64,000 nt of DNA, from assembly GCA_910576775.1 (NCBI GenBank), contig CAJTJV010000006.1, positions 1 through 64,000 of the forward strand, in the 5' to 3' direction. Positions within the stretch are counted from its first letter, which is position 1. Each line of letters opens with the position of its first letter. Of this stretch, positions 35,459-44,184 are shown in pieces. This DNA comes from an uncultured Muribaculaceae bacterium. Its GTDB lineage: Bacteria > Bacteroidota > Bacteroidia > Bacteroidales > Muribaculaceae. The position numbers were made by a program, and so were the translations under genes. The notes beneath the pieces were generated by a model that saw nothing but the letters and a program-made list of their open reading frames with translations, was not told the DNA's origin and ran no database searches.

Positions 35459-36549
35459 AAACAACCCGCATCCTCGCAGCCGCTCTCGCAGCCTCTCTGG
35501 CCTTTGGGGCCGCTGCTCAGACATCGCAGAAACTCTCTGCCGGAAAAGCAAACGACTACGGTCTGATATACAGCCTTCCGGTAACCGCTCTCGACATATA
35601 TATCGAAGCCGAACTCAACGAGGAGCACCCCGGAGAATTCCATAACTACGCTAAGCGTCATCTCGGAATCACCGATGCCATAACCGAGGACCGGCTTTCT
35701 GCAAATATGCGCAGCGTGATAATCGTACCCCGCGGCATCGCCACCGACAGAAACCGCCAACTGGCACAATTCAAATCCGGTTCTTCCGTCTTCATAACAC
35801 TCACCCCGGAGAATCTGCCGTTGGGTATAAACACCGACGAGACTGTCGACAAAGCCCCCGTACAGATTCCCGTGGCGCGAGAAGCAGCCCCATCGCCGCT
35901 TGAAGGCGAAGGAGCCCGTCAGGCAATAACCTCCGACATGGCACGCAGCGGCTCAACAGCAAAGAAAGCCGAACTCGCAGCACAGCGCATATTCGAACTG
36001 CGTGAGACGCGCTCCGACATCCTGTCAGGGGAAGCAGAGAATCCTCCGGCCGACGGCACGGCAATGCAGCTTGTACTCGACAATCTCTCCGCACAGGAAG
36101 CCGCGCTCACCGCTATGTTCGCAGGCACGAAATCGACACGCACGGTAGTGGAGAAAGTGACGGTGATTCCCGACAGCATCGATATCGACGGCCGCGTCAT
36201 CGCACGTCTGTCCGCAGTAGACGGCATCATCAGCCCCGACGACCTCTCGGGCATGCCTATCACTATCGACGTGAAGGTTGTCGAGCAGGGCAAGCTTCCC
36301 GTCAACGAAAAGGGAGAGACCAAGACCTTCCCCAAAGGCGGCGTTGCCTACTGCGTACCGGGCACTGCCATGGTAAACGTGAAATGCAGTGGCCGTACAG
36401 TAGCGTCGGCCGACGTCACACTCTCTCAGCTCGGCGTAGTGTTCGGCCTCAATCCCAACCTTTTCACGGACAAGAAAGAACCGTACAAAGTGATTTTCGA
36501 CCCCTCGACAGGGGCAGTCGTAGAGCTGGCTCCCATAGCCGGAGAATAG
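35455..36549 (+). CDS. Secreted DUF4831-type protein
   Basis: A 364-residue protein with a signal peptide (about 1-21, LAAALAASLAFGAAAQ). The N-terminal region (YSLPVTALDIYIEAELNEE, NYAKRHLGITDAI) matches the DUF4831 pattern known from Bacteroidales, where a family of exported or lipid-linked proteins of unknown function starts with a YxLPxTxLxV segment. A helical AAQRIFELRETRSDILSGE block (about 180-200) and a beta-rich C-terminus follow. Its start overlaps the nnr stop by four bases, so the two are cotranscribed; a strong terminator lies at 36590-36622. Confidence 0.8.
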   Translation: MKTTRILAAALAASLAFGAAAQTSQKLSAGKANDYGLIYSLPVTALDIYIEAELNEEHPGEFHNYAKRHLGITDAITEDRLSANMRSVIIVPRGIATDRNRQLAQFKSGSSVFITLTPENLPLGINTDETVDKAPVQIPVAREAAPSPLEGEGARQAITSDMARSGSTAKKAELAAQRIFELRETRSDILSGEAENPPADGTAMQLVLDNLSAQEAALTAMFAGTKSTRTVVEKVTVIPDSIDIDGRVIARLSAVDGIISPDDLSGMPITIDVKVVEQGKLPVNEKGETKTFPKGGVAYCVPGTAMVNVKCSGRTVASADVTLSQLGVVFGLNPNLFTDKKEPYKVIFDPSTGAVVELAPIAGE

Positions 36550-36589
36550 ACGCTACGCGAAGACTCTTGTGTACATCCGACCACTAAAA

Positions 36590-36628
36590 AGCATAGCTGC
36601 GGCACAGTACCGCAGCTATGCTGCCTTT
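36590..36628 (+). terminator. Strong bidirectional terminator
   Basis: Perfect 13-bp arms agcatagctgcgg (36590-36602) and ccgcagctatgct (36610-36622) with a 7-nt loop, followed by gccttttg on the + strand and preceded by aaaaa, which gives a T-run for the minus strand. It ends the dnaE-to-DUF4831 transcript and can also stop the converging minus-strand pair. Confidence 0.8.
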
Positions 36629-36667
36629 TGTTGCGATTTCAACTATTCCGACCGCTAAAACGCTCTG

Positions 36668-36684
36668 CGACTCCCGATGAGTCG
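36668..36684 (-). terminator. Weak hairpin after the small acidic gene
   Basis: Arms cgactc/gagtcg with a 5-nt loop. A short T-run lies ten bases further on the minus strand. It lies 38 nt after the 36722 stop and may act with the stronger hairpin at 36590. Confidence 0.35.
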
Positions 36685-36721
36685 GCACGGATTTCGCGTT
36701 GCGGACTATATTTTATACACG

Positions 36722-36964
36722 TCAGAGCGGGCTCTTGTCGCGTTCCGACTCGCGGCGGTCTTCTGCGGCGCGACGTTTCAGGATAGCCTGCATACGCGGA
36801 CTATTCATAACGTCGGGATCCGAACCGGCGAAAAAGGCATCGAGCCGGGCATCCAGTTCTTCATCGGATGATACCGGAGTCGCGAGCAAGGCGTCAAGGC
36901 GCTCTGCGAGTACGGAATCAACCTCCGGTTGCTTACCAAAAGCGTCTTCTACGTCTTCTTTCAT
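36722..36964 (-). CDS. Small acidic protein of unknown function
   Basis: An 80-residue acidic protein (EDAFGKQPEVDSVLAERLD, SSDEELDARLDAFFAG) likely to be largely helical, ending in a basic RRAAEDRRESERDK segment. No signal peptide. It lies 36 bp downstream of a secreted protein gene on the same strand and just upstream of the converging terminators. No family recognised; the composition and position make it a probable real gene. Confidence 0.55.
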   Translation of the reverse strand: MKEDVEDAFGKQPEVDSVLAERLDALLATPVSSDEELDARLDAFFAGSDPDVMNSPRMQAILKRRAAEDRRESERDKSPL

Positions 36965-37000
36965 GATATGGCTGAACTTGGCTTAGACTACAGGTATTTT

Positions 37001-37894
37001 TTATTTCTTGACACTGACGGGCTTCCACTCCTGCTTGTCCTTGAAAAGCGAATGGTCGCGGCTCGAACCTCCGAGTTTCCACGTTTTTTCGCTGTCTTCA
37101 GTTTTCCAGTCTATATGGATTGTGATGCGCGGAGAGCCTTCAACCGAATTGAGGATATATATGCCTTCCTTGATGAAATTCTCATCATAGCCCTTGAAAA
37201 TACGGAACAATTCCACTTTTCCGTTTTTATAAAAACGCATTTCCTCACACAGGTCGTCGTCCCATACATTGCGATACGTACGGCGGAAAGTTGTGCTGAC
37301 AGGTTTTCCTTCTTTTTTTGTTTTACTACCCGCAGAAACTCTTGCCGCAGTTTCTGCTATTTCAAATAATTCGTCCATTTCTTTTTCAACTTCATTATAT
37401 TGCTGCATCAGGGCATCGATATCATCGACGCCGGCATCTGCTTTGGACTCTGTATTTACTTTAAGCAGATGCGGCTGTGTAGACGCAAGGCTCTCGTATG
37501 TACCGCCAACTATGCGGAACATCTCAACGGTATAATAAAGTTTACCGCCGTCCTTCCCCATATGGAGCTGATCTATGGGAATGCAGATATCAAGTGAGGG
37601 GTCTGAAACGGAACTGTCAAGGCTATAGGGAGTATTTGCCGCCACCTGGCCGTTTGCGGCTTCATAGAGCTTGTCGTCGCTCTTGAGTGCGTTCATCCAT
37701 TCGTCATAGAAATAGACGGCGATAAGAAGATCCAGATTGTTGACACCGGACTTCGACCAGTCGATTTCGGGGACGACCTCACAGCATACTTTGTCTTCGG
37801 TCTGCGATGCGACGGCACGCAACGAGCACCAGTCGGCGGCTGAGGCTGAGAATGCGAATACTATGGAAGCAAAAAGCACTGATAACTTTTTCAT
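37001..37894 (-). CDS. Secreted protein of unknown function
   Basis: A 297-residue protein with a signal peptide (MKKLSVLFASIVFAFSASA). The mature part starts with a short Cys-containing WCSLRAVAS segment, has a helical acidic stretch (DIDALMQQYNEVEKEMDELF, about 155-175) and a C-terminal half with beta strands (VELFRIFKGYD, ITIHIDWKTEDS) that looks like a lipocalin-like or similar strand set, but no family was identified. Followed by the small acidic gene. Confidence 0.65.
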   Translation of the reverse strand: MKKLSVLFASIVFAFSASAADWCSLRAVASQTEDKVCCEVVPEIDWSKSGVNNLDLLIAVYFYDEWMNALKSDDKLYEAANGQVAANTPYSLDSSVSDPSLDICIPIDQLHMGKDGGKLYYTVEMFRIVGGTYESLASTQPHLLKVNTESKADAGVDDIDALMQQYNEVEKEMDELFEIAETAARVSAGSKTKKEGKPVSTTFRRTYRNVWDDDLCEEMRFYKNGKVELFRIFKGYDENFIKEGIYILNSVEGSPRITIHIDWKTEDSEKTWKLGGSSRDHSLFKDKQEWKPVSVKK

Positions 37895-37921
37895 GATTGG
37901 CTGATTTAAAATAGTGAATTA

Positions 37922-38473
37922 TTATTCTTCCCTATCCAACGGAGTGAGTTCTCCGGTGGTGGAATCCATGATATATCCAGCTACGCGGACATCGGCGGAC
38001 ATCAGGGGATGCCTGGCAATCAGGTCTACGGTCTCCTTGACGGCATCTTCAGTATCAGCAAAGCCTTTGAGCCACCCGTCAAGGTCAATTCCGCAATGAC
38101 GCATAAGTGTGATATGTTCTTCGCTGACTCCACGGCTACGCATAAGTTCCAGCATATGGGCGGCGTCCATACCCTGTACGCCGCAGCCTGTATGTCCGAT
38201 AACCATCACTTCGTTGACACCCAGCTCATAGACAGCGACAAGAATGGAGCGCATTGTCGAATCGAAAGGATTCGTTATTGTACCTCCCGCATTCTTGATA
38301 AGTTTAACATCTCCGTTGCGTATGCCCAGGGCAGCCGGAAGAAGCTCGACGAGACGGGTATCCATACATGTGACAATGGCTATACGCTTATCGGGGTATT
38401 TCGACGTCGCAAAACGTCCGTAGGCACCTTCTGCGACAAAACGGCGGTTATATTCAAGTATTTCCTCTATCAT
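37922..38473 (-). CDS. Beta-class carbonic anhydrase
   Basis: A 183-residue enzyme that hydrates CO2 to bicarbonate. The zinc ligands are seen in CMDTRL (Cys with the Asp-Arg dyad) and HTGCGV (His and Cys), with NAGG between them. The arrangement is that of the short plant-type/type II-like beta carbonic anhydrases common in anaerobic bacteria. The N-terminus YNRRFVAEGAYGRFATSKYP is typical of the group. Start at 38473; it converges on nothing and lies 85 bp after rplQ, beyond the terminator. Confidence 0.85.
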   Translation of the reverse strand: MIEEILEYNRRFVAEGAYGRFATSKYPDKRIAIVTCMDTRLVELLPAALGIRNGDVKLIKNAGGTITNPFDSTMRSILVAVYELGVNEVMVIGHTGCGVQGMDAAHMLELMRSRGVSEEHITLMRHCGIDLDGWLKGFADTEDAVKETVDLIARHPLMSADVRVAGYIMDSTTGELTPLDREE

Positions 38474-38503
38474 GATTCTTTATCCGTTGAGGGTATGAAT
38501 ATT

Positions 38504-38538
38504 CAAAAGAGGATACTCTTGACGGGCATCCTCTTTTG
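38504..38538 (-). terminator. Terminator of the ribosomal protein cluster
   Basis: Arms caaaagaggat (38504-38514) and atcctcttttg (38528-38538) form a perfect 11-bp stem with a 13-nt loop. The stem itself ends in the T-run tttt on the minus strand. It lies 20 nt after the rplQ stop. Confidence 0.75.
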
Positions 38539-38558
38539 ATATCTGTTGTTTCCGCTAA

Positions 38559-39050
38559 TTATTCAGCTGCCGGAAGTTCGGTTTCCTGAGCTGCTGCTTC
38601 TGCCACGGGATTCTCTACTGCGGGAGCAGCGGATTTCTTGCGGCTGCGGCGTGTTTTGGACTTTTTGGGCTTGTCTTCCTTGAGCATGGCTTCGTTGTAG
38701 TCCACCAGTTCGATGAAGCAAGTTTTGGCGTTGTCGCCAAGACGGTTGCCGGTCTTGAGGATACGGGTGTAGCCACCGGGACGTTCTGCGATCTTCTCAG
38801 CGATTTCCTGGAAGAGAACCTTTACGGCCTCCTTGTTCTGGAGATGGCTGAATACGAGACGGCGGTTGGGTGTTGTATCTTCTTTGGCGCGGTTGATCAG
38901 CGGCTCGGCATACACACGCAGGGCTTTTGCCTTTGCAAGCGTTGTAAAGATACGCTTGTGCATGATGAGCGAGATTGTCATGTTAGCCAGAAGGCTGTCG
39001 CGGTGCGCTTTCTTACGGCTAAGGTGATTGAATTTTTTATTGTGTCGCAT
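38559..39050 (-). CDS. rplQ: Ribosomal protein bL17
   Basis: A 163-residue large-subunit protein, last gene of the alpha block. The conserved N-terminus MRHNKKFNHLSRKKAHRDSL is present. The C-terminal Lys- and Ala/Glu-rich tail beyond about 120 (KPKKSKTRRSRKKSA) is an extension seen in Bacteroidota. Located directly downstream of rpoA (6 bp) and before the cluster terminator. Confidence 0.96.
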   Translation of the reverse strand: MRHNKKFNHLSRKKAHRDSLLANMTISLIMHKRIFTTLAKAKALRVYAEPLINRAKEDTTPNRRLVFSHLQNKEAVKVLFQEIAEKIAERPGGYTRILKTGNRLGDNAKTCFIELVDYNEAMLKEDKPKKSKTRRSRKKSAAPAVENPVAEAAAQETELPAAE

Positions 39051-39056
39051 CGAGAG

Positions 39057-40049
39057 TTATTCTTTATCGAGTTTGTACTTGGAGATGTCCATGCCGAAGG
39101 AGAGGTTGAGGCTGTTGAGCAGGTTCTCGAGTTCGACCAGGGACTTTTTGCCGAAGTTGCGGAACTTAAGCAGATCGGTCTTGTTGAAGACAACGAGTTC
39201 TGCCAGAGTCTCCACTTCTGCGCTCTTTAAACAGTTGAGAGCACGGACGGAAAGCTGCATGTCGACAAGCTTCGATTTGAGAAGCTGACGCATGTGCAGT
39301 ACTTCTTCGTCGAACTCTTCACCGGGATCGGGTTCGGAAGTCTCAAGGGTAATCTTCTCGTCTGAGAAGAGCATGAAATGGTAGATAAGAATCTTAGCCG
39401 CCTCTTTCACTGCATCCTTGGGGAGAATCGAACCGTTGGTGCTGATTTCGAGAGTGAGTTTGTCGTAGTCGGTTTTCTGGTCTACGCGGTAGTTTTCGAC
39501 GGTGTATTTGACGTTCTTGATAGGGGTATAGATCGAGTCGATGGCAATGGTGTTGATGTCGTCCTGAGGCGTTACATTCTCCTCTGCGGGGACCCAACCG
39601 CGACCCTTGTTGATAGTCAGTACGATAGTGAAACTTGCGTCGGGATCCAAATGACAAATCACCAAGTCGGGGTTCATGACCTCGAAATTGCTGAGCTGCT
39701 TGGCGATGTCGCCGGCTGTGAACACTTCTTGTCCTGAAACGTTGATGGTGACACGCTCGTTGTCGTGATCCTCCACCTTCTGCTTCAGGTCGACCTGCTT
39801 GAGGTTAAGAATGATATTGGTGACATCTTCCTTGACACCGGGCACTGTGTCGAACTCGCTCTTTACTCCGTCAATCTTGATTGACGAGATTGCGAAGCCT
39901 TCGAGCGACGAGAGAAGCACGCGACGGAGGGCGTTGCCCACGGTGATGCCATAGCCGGGCTCTAAAGGCTTGAATTCGAACTTGCCGTAGAAGTTGCCGG
40001 CTTCTACCATTATTACCTCTTCAGGTTTCTGGAATGCTAATATAGCCAT
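39057..40049 (-). CDS. rpoA: RNA polymerase alpha subunit
   Basis: A 330-residue subunit with the N-terminal dimerisation domain (about 1-235, LEPGYGITVGNALRRVLLSS being the signature) and a C-terminal domain (about 250-325, LNCLKSAEVETLAELV, FGKKSLVELENLL) that contacts upstream DNA and activators. Length is normal. It lies between rpsD and rplQ as in the standard alpha operon. Confidence 0.97.
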   Translation of the reverse strand: MAILAFQKPEEVIMVEAGNFYGKFEFKPLEPGYGITVGNALRRVLLSSLEGFAISSIKIDGVKSEFDTVPGVKEDVTNIILNLKQVDLKQKVEDHDNERVTINVSGQEVFTAGDIAKQLSNFEVMNPDLVICHLDPDASFTIVLTINKGRGWVPAEENVTPQDDINTIAIDSIYTPIKNVKYTVENYRVDQKTDYDKLTLEISTNGSILPKDAVKEAAKILIYHFMLFSDEKITLETSEPDPGEEFDEEVLHMRQLLKSKLVDMQLSVRALNCLKSAEVETLAELVVFNKTDLLKFRNFGKKSLVELENLLNSLNLSFGMDISKYKLDKE

Positions 40050-40067
40050 GGATCTTATTTATAGTGA

Positions 40068-40676
40068 TTAGTTCTTGGAGTAGAGCTCGACAATCAGCTG
40101 CTCCTGGATATTCTCGGGGATGTCCTCGCGTGCGGGTACATGGAGGTATTTGCCGGCCTTGGCGGCTTCGTCCCATTCAATCCAAGGATACTTGCTGTGG
40201 TTGAAACCGGCAAGGGCGTCGGCAATCACTTCCAGGGACTTGCTGCGCTCGCGGACACCGATGATGTCTCCGGGTTTTACAGAGTAGGAAGGAATGTTGA
40301 CAACCTGGCCGTTCACAACAATATGGCGGTGAAGGACAAGCTGGCGGGCAGCAGCACGCGTAGGTGCGATACCGAGACGGAACACGATGTTGTCGAGACG
40401 GCTCTCAAGAAGCTGAAGAAGAATCTCACCGGTAATACCTTTGAGTGCGGAGGCTTTCTTGAAGAGGTTGCGGAACTGACGTTCAAGCACTCCGTAGGTA
40501 TATTTGGCTTTCTGCTTTTCACGCAGCTGTTCGCCGTATTCGGAAGTTTTGCGGCGCTTGTTGGCACCGTGCTGACCCGGCGGGAAATTACGACGGGCGA
40601 GGACCTTGTCTTCGCCGAAGATGGGTTCGCCGAATTTGCGGGCTATTTTGGTCTTGGGACCTGTGTATCTTGCCAT
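40068..40676 (-). CDS. rpsD: Ribosomal protein uS4
   Basis: A 202-residue 16S rRNA-binding protein that nucleates small-subunit assembly. It begins MARYTGPKTKIARKFGE, with the S4 RNA-binding domain around residues 94-155 (SRLDNIVFRLGIAPTRAAAR). In gamma-proteobacteria S4 represses the alpha operon through an mRNA structure. Here a 199-bp gap with several hairpins separates it from rpsK, the longest gap inside the alpha part of the cluster. Confidence 0.96.
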   Translation of the reverse strand: MARYTGPKTKIARKFGEPIFGEDKVLARRNFPPGQHGANKRRKTSEYGEQLREKQKAKYTYGVLERQFRNLFKKASALKGITGEILLQLLESRLDNIVFRLGIAPTRAAARQLVLHRHIVVNGQVVNIPSYSVKPGDIIGVRERSKSLEVIADALAGFNHSKYPWIEWDEAAKAGKYLHVPAREDIPENIQEQLIVELYSKN

Positions 40677-40875
40677 TGTGTTTTAATCAGTTTAGCGGAG
40701 GGATATTGCGGGGATCGGGGCGCAGCCGCGATCATAGAGAGGTGATATAGTATTATGATCTTTCGCCCGGGAAATCCGGTATCCGTTCCGTATGTTGATG
40801 AAGATGTTGTTGTACTAAAAGTGAAAGTAGAGTGCCGGCCCCTTTTGCGAAGGGAGTACGGCACCGCTATTCTGT
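40677..40875 (-). promoter_or_regulatory. Structured intergenic leader between rpsK and rpsD
   Basis: A 199-bp non-coding stretch. Right after the rpsK stop is a stable hairpin (40832-40864; outer arms gtgccg/cggcac, inner aaggg/ccctt) without a clear T-run. Further down, gatcata (40748-40760 region) can pair with tatgatc (near 40733), and a GC-rich cgatc/gatcg pair follows. It may be an attenuator, an RNA-processing site or an S4 regulatory target. These roles are inferred from position only. Confidence 0.45.
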
Positions 40876-41265
40876 TTACACTCTTCTTCTCTTGGGAGGA
40901 CGGCAGCCATTGTGCGGCAGCGGAGTAACGTCGATAATCTCAGTTACCTTGATACCGGCGCCATCGATGGTGCGTACTGCCGATTCACGGCCATTGCCCG
41001 GACCTTTGAGATAGGCCTTCACTTTACGGAGACCAAGGTCGTATGCAACCTTAGCGCAATCCTGCGCTGCCATCTGGGCTGCGTAGGGCGTATTCTTCTT
41101 GGAACCGCGGAAGCCCATCTTGCCGGCCGACGACCAGCTGATGACTTGGCCTTCGCTGTTGGCCAGGCAGACAATGATATTGTTGAACGAGGAATGAACG
41201 TGAAGCTGGCCTTCTGCGCCGACTTTGACGTTGCGTTTCTTAGCTGCGACTGTTTTCTTTGCCAT
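40876..41265 (-). CDS. rpsK: Ribosomal protein uS11
   Basis: A 129-residue platform protein of the small subunit. The conserved HVHSSFNNIIV and the C-terminal PHNGCRPPKRRRV block are present, with GNGRESAVRTI in between. It lies between rpsM (9 bp upstream) and the structured leader of rpsD. Confidence 0.97.
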   Translation of the reverse strand: MAKKTVAAKKRNVKVGAEGQLHVHSSFNNIIVCLANSEGQVISWSSAGKMGFRGSKKNTPYAAQMAAQDCAKVAYDLGLRKVKAYLKGPGNGRESAVRTIDGAGIKVTEIIDVTPLPHNGCRPPKRRRV

Positions 41266-41274
41266 GTCTGTATG

Positions 41275-41655
41275 TTATTTAGTTGCTTTCTTCTTGTTTG
41301 CAACGGTTTTCTTGCGTCCTTTGCGGGTACGCGCGTTGTTTTTGGTGCTCTGGCCGCGCACGGGCAGACCATTGCGGTGACGGATGCCACGGTAGCAACC
41401 GATATCCATCAGACGCTTGATATTGAGCTGGATTTCGCTGCGGAGGTCACCCTCAACCTTGTAGTCGCTGCCGATTACCTCGCGGACTTTGGCCGCCTCA
41501 TCGTCGGTCCAGTCCTGAACTTTCTTGTCGACGTCGACGCCGGCTTTGCTGAGGATCGATTTGGCTGCGCTGCGGCCGATGCCGAAGATATAGGTCAAGG
41601 CGATTTCACCTCTCTTATTCTGGGGGAGGTCAACTCCCACTATACGTACTGCCAT
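41275..41655 (-). CDS. rpsM: Ribosomal protein uS13
   Basis: A 126-residue head protein of the small subunit, contacting tRNA and the large subunit. The signature AVRIVGVDLPQNKRGEIAL and the GIRHRNGLPVRGQST block near the C-terminus are present, followed by a Lys-rich tail. Next to rpmJ (5 bp). Confidence 0.97.
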   Translation of the reverse strand: MAVRIVGVDLPQNKRGEIALTYIFGIGRSAAKSILSKAGVDVDKKVQDWTDDEAAKVREVIGSDYKVEGDLRSEIQLNIKRLMDIGCYRGIRHRNGLPVRGQSTKNNARTRKGRKKTVANKKKATK

Positions 41656-41660
41656 AAATA

Positions 41661-41777
41661 TTATCCTTGACGTTGTTTGAATTTAGGGTTTTTCTTGTTG
41701 ATGACGTACAGACGTCCCTTGCGACGGACAATCTTGCTGTCCGGAGTGCGTTTCTTGACGGATGCTCTTACTTTCAT
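41661..41777 (-). CDS. rpmJ: Ribosomal protein bL36
   Basis: A 38-residue protein (MKVRASVKKRTPDSKIV...) lying between infA and rpsM. The two zinc-binding cysteine pairs of the classical C+ form are absent (KRTPDSKIVRRKGRLYVI), so this is the zinc-independent C- form. The start at 41777 was taken because the upstream in-frame extension to 41849 overlaps infA and has no homology. Confidence 0.92.
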   Translation of the reverse strand: MKVRASVKKRTPDSKIVRRKGRLYVINKKNPKFKQRQG

Positions 41778-41793
41778 ATCTTTTAGTTTTATT

Positions 41794-42012
41794 TTATTTA
41801 TAGCGGAAAGCAATCCTGCCTTTGGATAGGTCGTAGGGCGACATTTCAACTCTCACCTTGTCTCCGGGGAGAATCTTGATGTAGTGCATCCTCATCTTGC
41901 CCGATATATGGGCAGTGATTTCGTGGCCGTTCTCGAGCTCAACGCGGAACATTGCGTTGGAGAGAGCTTCGACGATGGTGCCGTCCTGTTCGATTGCTGA
42001 TTGTTTTGCCAT
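41794..42012 (-). CDS. infA: Translation initiation factor IF-1
   Basis: A 72-residue S1-like OB-fold protein (AKQSAIEQDGTIVEALSNA, HISGKMRMHYIKILPGDKV) that binds the ribosomal A site during initiation. Length is exactly that of the family. It sits between map and rpmJ as in most Bacteroidota spc-alpha clusters. Confidence 0.97.
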   Translation of the reverse strand: MAKQSAIEQDGTIVEALSNAMFRVELENGHEITAHISGKMRMHYIKILPGDKVRVEMSPYDLSKGRIAFRYK

Positions 42013-42018
42013 ATTGTT

Positions 42019-42801
42019 TTAAATAAATTTATCCGGTATTGCTTCTTGGATGTAATCAAAGGTGGTGAGAATCTCAAGCTTGTCGTTGAGCATTGCCAGG
42101 GTGTGCTCGTAATGAGCCGAAGGCTTGTGGTCGCGTGTGCGGCACTCCCAGCCGTCGGGACCTATGACAATGTTGCGGCTGCCCATGTTCACCATCGGCT
42201 CTATGCAGAAGCACATGCCGTTCTGTATGCGCGGACCGATGCCTCGGCGCCCGTAGTTGGGCACCTCCGGCGATTCGTGCATGCTCCGGCCTATGCCGTG
42301 GCCTGTCATCTCCCTTACAAGACTGTAGCCGCGATGCTCGCAATAGGTTTGCACGGCGTTGGATACATCTCCGATGCGTGCCCCTATTCTGGCCGCCTCT
42401 ATCCCCTTATACAAAGATTCTTTGGTGGTACGCAGCAGCGCCAGCTTGTCTTCGGAGACAGTGCCGACCGCAAATGTGTAGCAACTATCTCCCATGAACC
42501 CGTCTTTCTCTACAACAGTGTCGACGCCGATGATGTCGCCGTCACGCAGGATATAGTCCGACGGAAAGCCGTGCACTACGGTATCGTTCACCTCGATGCA
42601 CAGGGTACCGGGAAAGCCTTCGTAGCCCAGACAGGCAGGCTTGCCACCATTGTCAAGGATGAATTCCCTGGCAATGGTGTCGAGCTTACGTGTACTGATT
42701 CCGGGCTCTATCCACCGCGCCACCTCGCCGAGTACCCGGCTTACCAGGTCCGACGACGAGCGCATGGTCTCGATTTCTTCCGGTGTTTTCAGATAAATCA
42801 T
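42019..42801 (-). CDS. map: Type I methionine aminopeptidase
   Basis: A 260-residue metalloprotease that removes the initiator methionine. The metal ligands are recognisable: Asp in GVDTVVEKDGFMGDS (two Asp), His in TGHGIGRSMHE, Glu in FCIEPMV and the final Glu in YEHT. Located between secY (31 bp) and infA (6 bp) so that it is made with nascent-protein machinery. Confidence 0.95.
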   Translation of the reverse strand: MIYLKTPEEIETMRSSSDLVSRVLGEVARWIEPGISTRKLDTIAREFILDNGGKPACLGYEGFPGTLCIEVNDTVVHGFPSDYILRDGDIIGVDTVVEKDGFMGDSCYTFAVGTVSEDKLALLRTTKESLYKGIEAARIGARIGDVSNAVQTYCEHRGYSLVREMTGHGIGRSMHESPEVPNYGRRGIGPRIQNGMCFCIEPMVNMGSRNIVIGPDGWECRTRDHKPSAHYEHTLAMLNDKLEILTTFDYIQEAIPDKFI

Positions 42802-42832
42802 TTAAGCCTGATATTGTTAATCTGCTGTTTAA

Positions 42833-44182
42833 TCAATAAGCCTGACCGGTGGTGCGGCCTTTGATCTTACCCTCTTTCATCAGACCGTCGTAGTGGTGCA
42901 TCATAAGATGCGACTCTATCTGCTGGAGAGTATCCAGCACTACGCCTACCATAATCAGCAACGATGTGCCGCCGAAGAACTGCGCGAAATTCTGGCTGAT
43001 GCCGAAGAAACGGGCGAAGGCGGGCAGAATGGCCACTATGCCGAGGAAGATTGATCCGGGCAGGGTGATGCGGCTCATGATAGCGTCGAGATACTCGGCG
43101 GTTTTCTTACCGGGTTTTACACCGGGGATGAAACCATTGTTGCGCTTCATATCGTCGGCCATCTGGGTGGGACGCACTGTGATGGCTGTATAGAAATAGG
43201 TGAAGGCAACGATGAGGATGAAGAAGATTGTGTTATACCAGAAACTGTTGATGTCGGTGAAGGCACGCAGGAAACCGCTTTCGCCGCCGCGGAAGCCGGC
43301 GAGCGTCATCGGAATGAACATGATGGCCTGGGCGAAGATGATAGGCATCACACCTGCGGCGTTAACCTTCAGAGGTATGTACTGGCGGGCACCGCCGTAC
43401 TGACGGTTGCCTACAATACGCTTGGCATACTGCACGGGCACTTTGCGGGTTCCCTGCACGAGAAGCACGGCGCCTACTGTCACTGCGAACAGCAGCACAA
43501 CCTCGACGATGAACATCACAAGACCGCCCTGGCTGCCGGAAGCTCCGGGCAGACGGCTTACGAATTCATAATAGAGGGCTCCCGGGAGACGGGCGATGAT
43601 ACCCACAAGGATAATGAACGAGATACCGTTGCCGATACCACGGTCGGTGATACGCTCGCCGAGCCACATGATGAACATGGAGCCTGCGGCAAGGATAATT
43701 GTCAGATATGCTACCATCCAGAAACCAAACGAGAGAGCTGTGCCGTTGGCAGCGCCATTGACCTGCACCTGAAGGTTGACAAGGTAGGCGGGAGCCTGCA
43801 GGAAGAGAATCGGCACTGTCAGATAGCGCGTGTACTGATTCAGCTTCTGCCTGCCGCTCTCACCCTCGCGCTGCATCTTCTGGAAACTCGGGAGAATCAT
43901 GCCGCAGAGCTGTATCACGATTGAAGCAGTGATATAGGGCATGATACCGAGGGCGAAGATGGAGGCTTGCGAGAATGCGCCGCCGGAGAACATATCGAGA
44001 AGCTGCATCAGACCGCTCTTGTTGGTAAAGTTTGCAAGAGCGTCGATGTCTGACGGAGAGATGCCCGGAAGCACCACATAACAACCCACGCGGTAGATGA
44101 ATACCAGCAGGAGGGTTATCAGAAGGCGCTTGCGGAGCTCCTCGATTGTCCAGATATTTTTAAGGGTTTCGACGAATCTCAT
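42833..44182 (-). CDS. secY: Protein translocase subunit SecY
   Basis: A 449-residue protein with ten predicted membrane spans, the channel of the Sec translocon. The N-terminal RKRLLITLLLVFIYRVGCYV and plug region, MGMP-like GIMPYITASIVIQL, and the C-terminal SHLMMHHYDGLMKEGKIKGR are as expected. It ends the spc block after rplO, which overlaps by a 2-bp gap. Confidence 0.97.
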   Translation of the reverse strand: MRFVETLKNIWTIEELRKRLLITLLLVFIYRVGCYVVLPGISPSDIDALANFTNKSGLMQLLDMFSGGAFSQASIFALGIMPYITASIVIQLCGMILPSFQKMQREGESGRQKLNQYTRYLTVPILFLQAPAYLVNLQVQVNGAANGTALSFGFWMVAYLTIILAAGSMFIMWLGERITDRGIGNGISFIILVGIIARLPGALYYEFVSRLPGASGSQGGLVMFIVEVVLLFAVTVGAVLLVQGTRKVPVQYAKRIVGNRQYGGARQYIPLKVNAAGVMPIIFAQAIMFIPMTLAGFRGGESGFLRAFTDINSFWYNTIFFILIVAFTYFYTAITVRPTQMADDMKRNNGFIPGVKPGKKTAEYLDAIMSRITLPGSIFLGIVAILPAFARFFGISQNFAQFFGGTSLLIMVGVVLDTLQQIESHLMMHHYDGLMKEGKIKGRTTGQAY

Positions 44183-44184
44183 AA

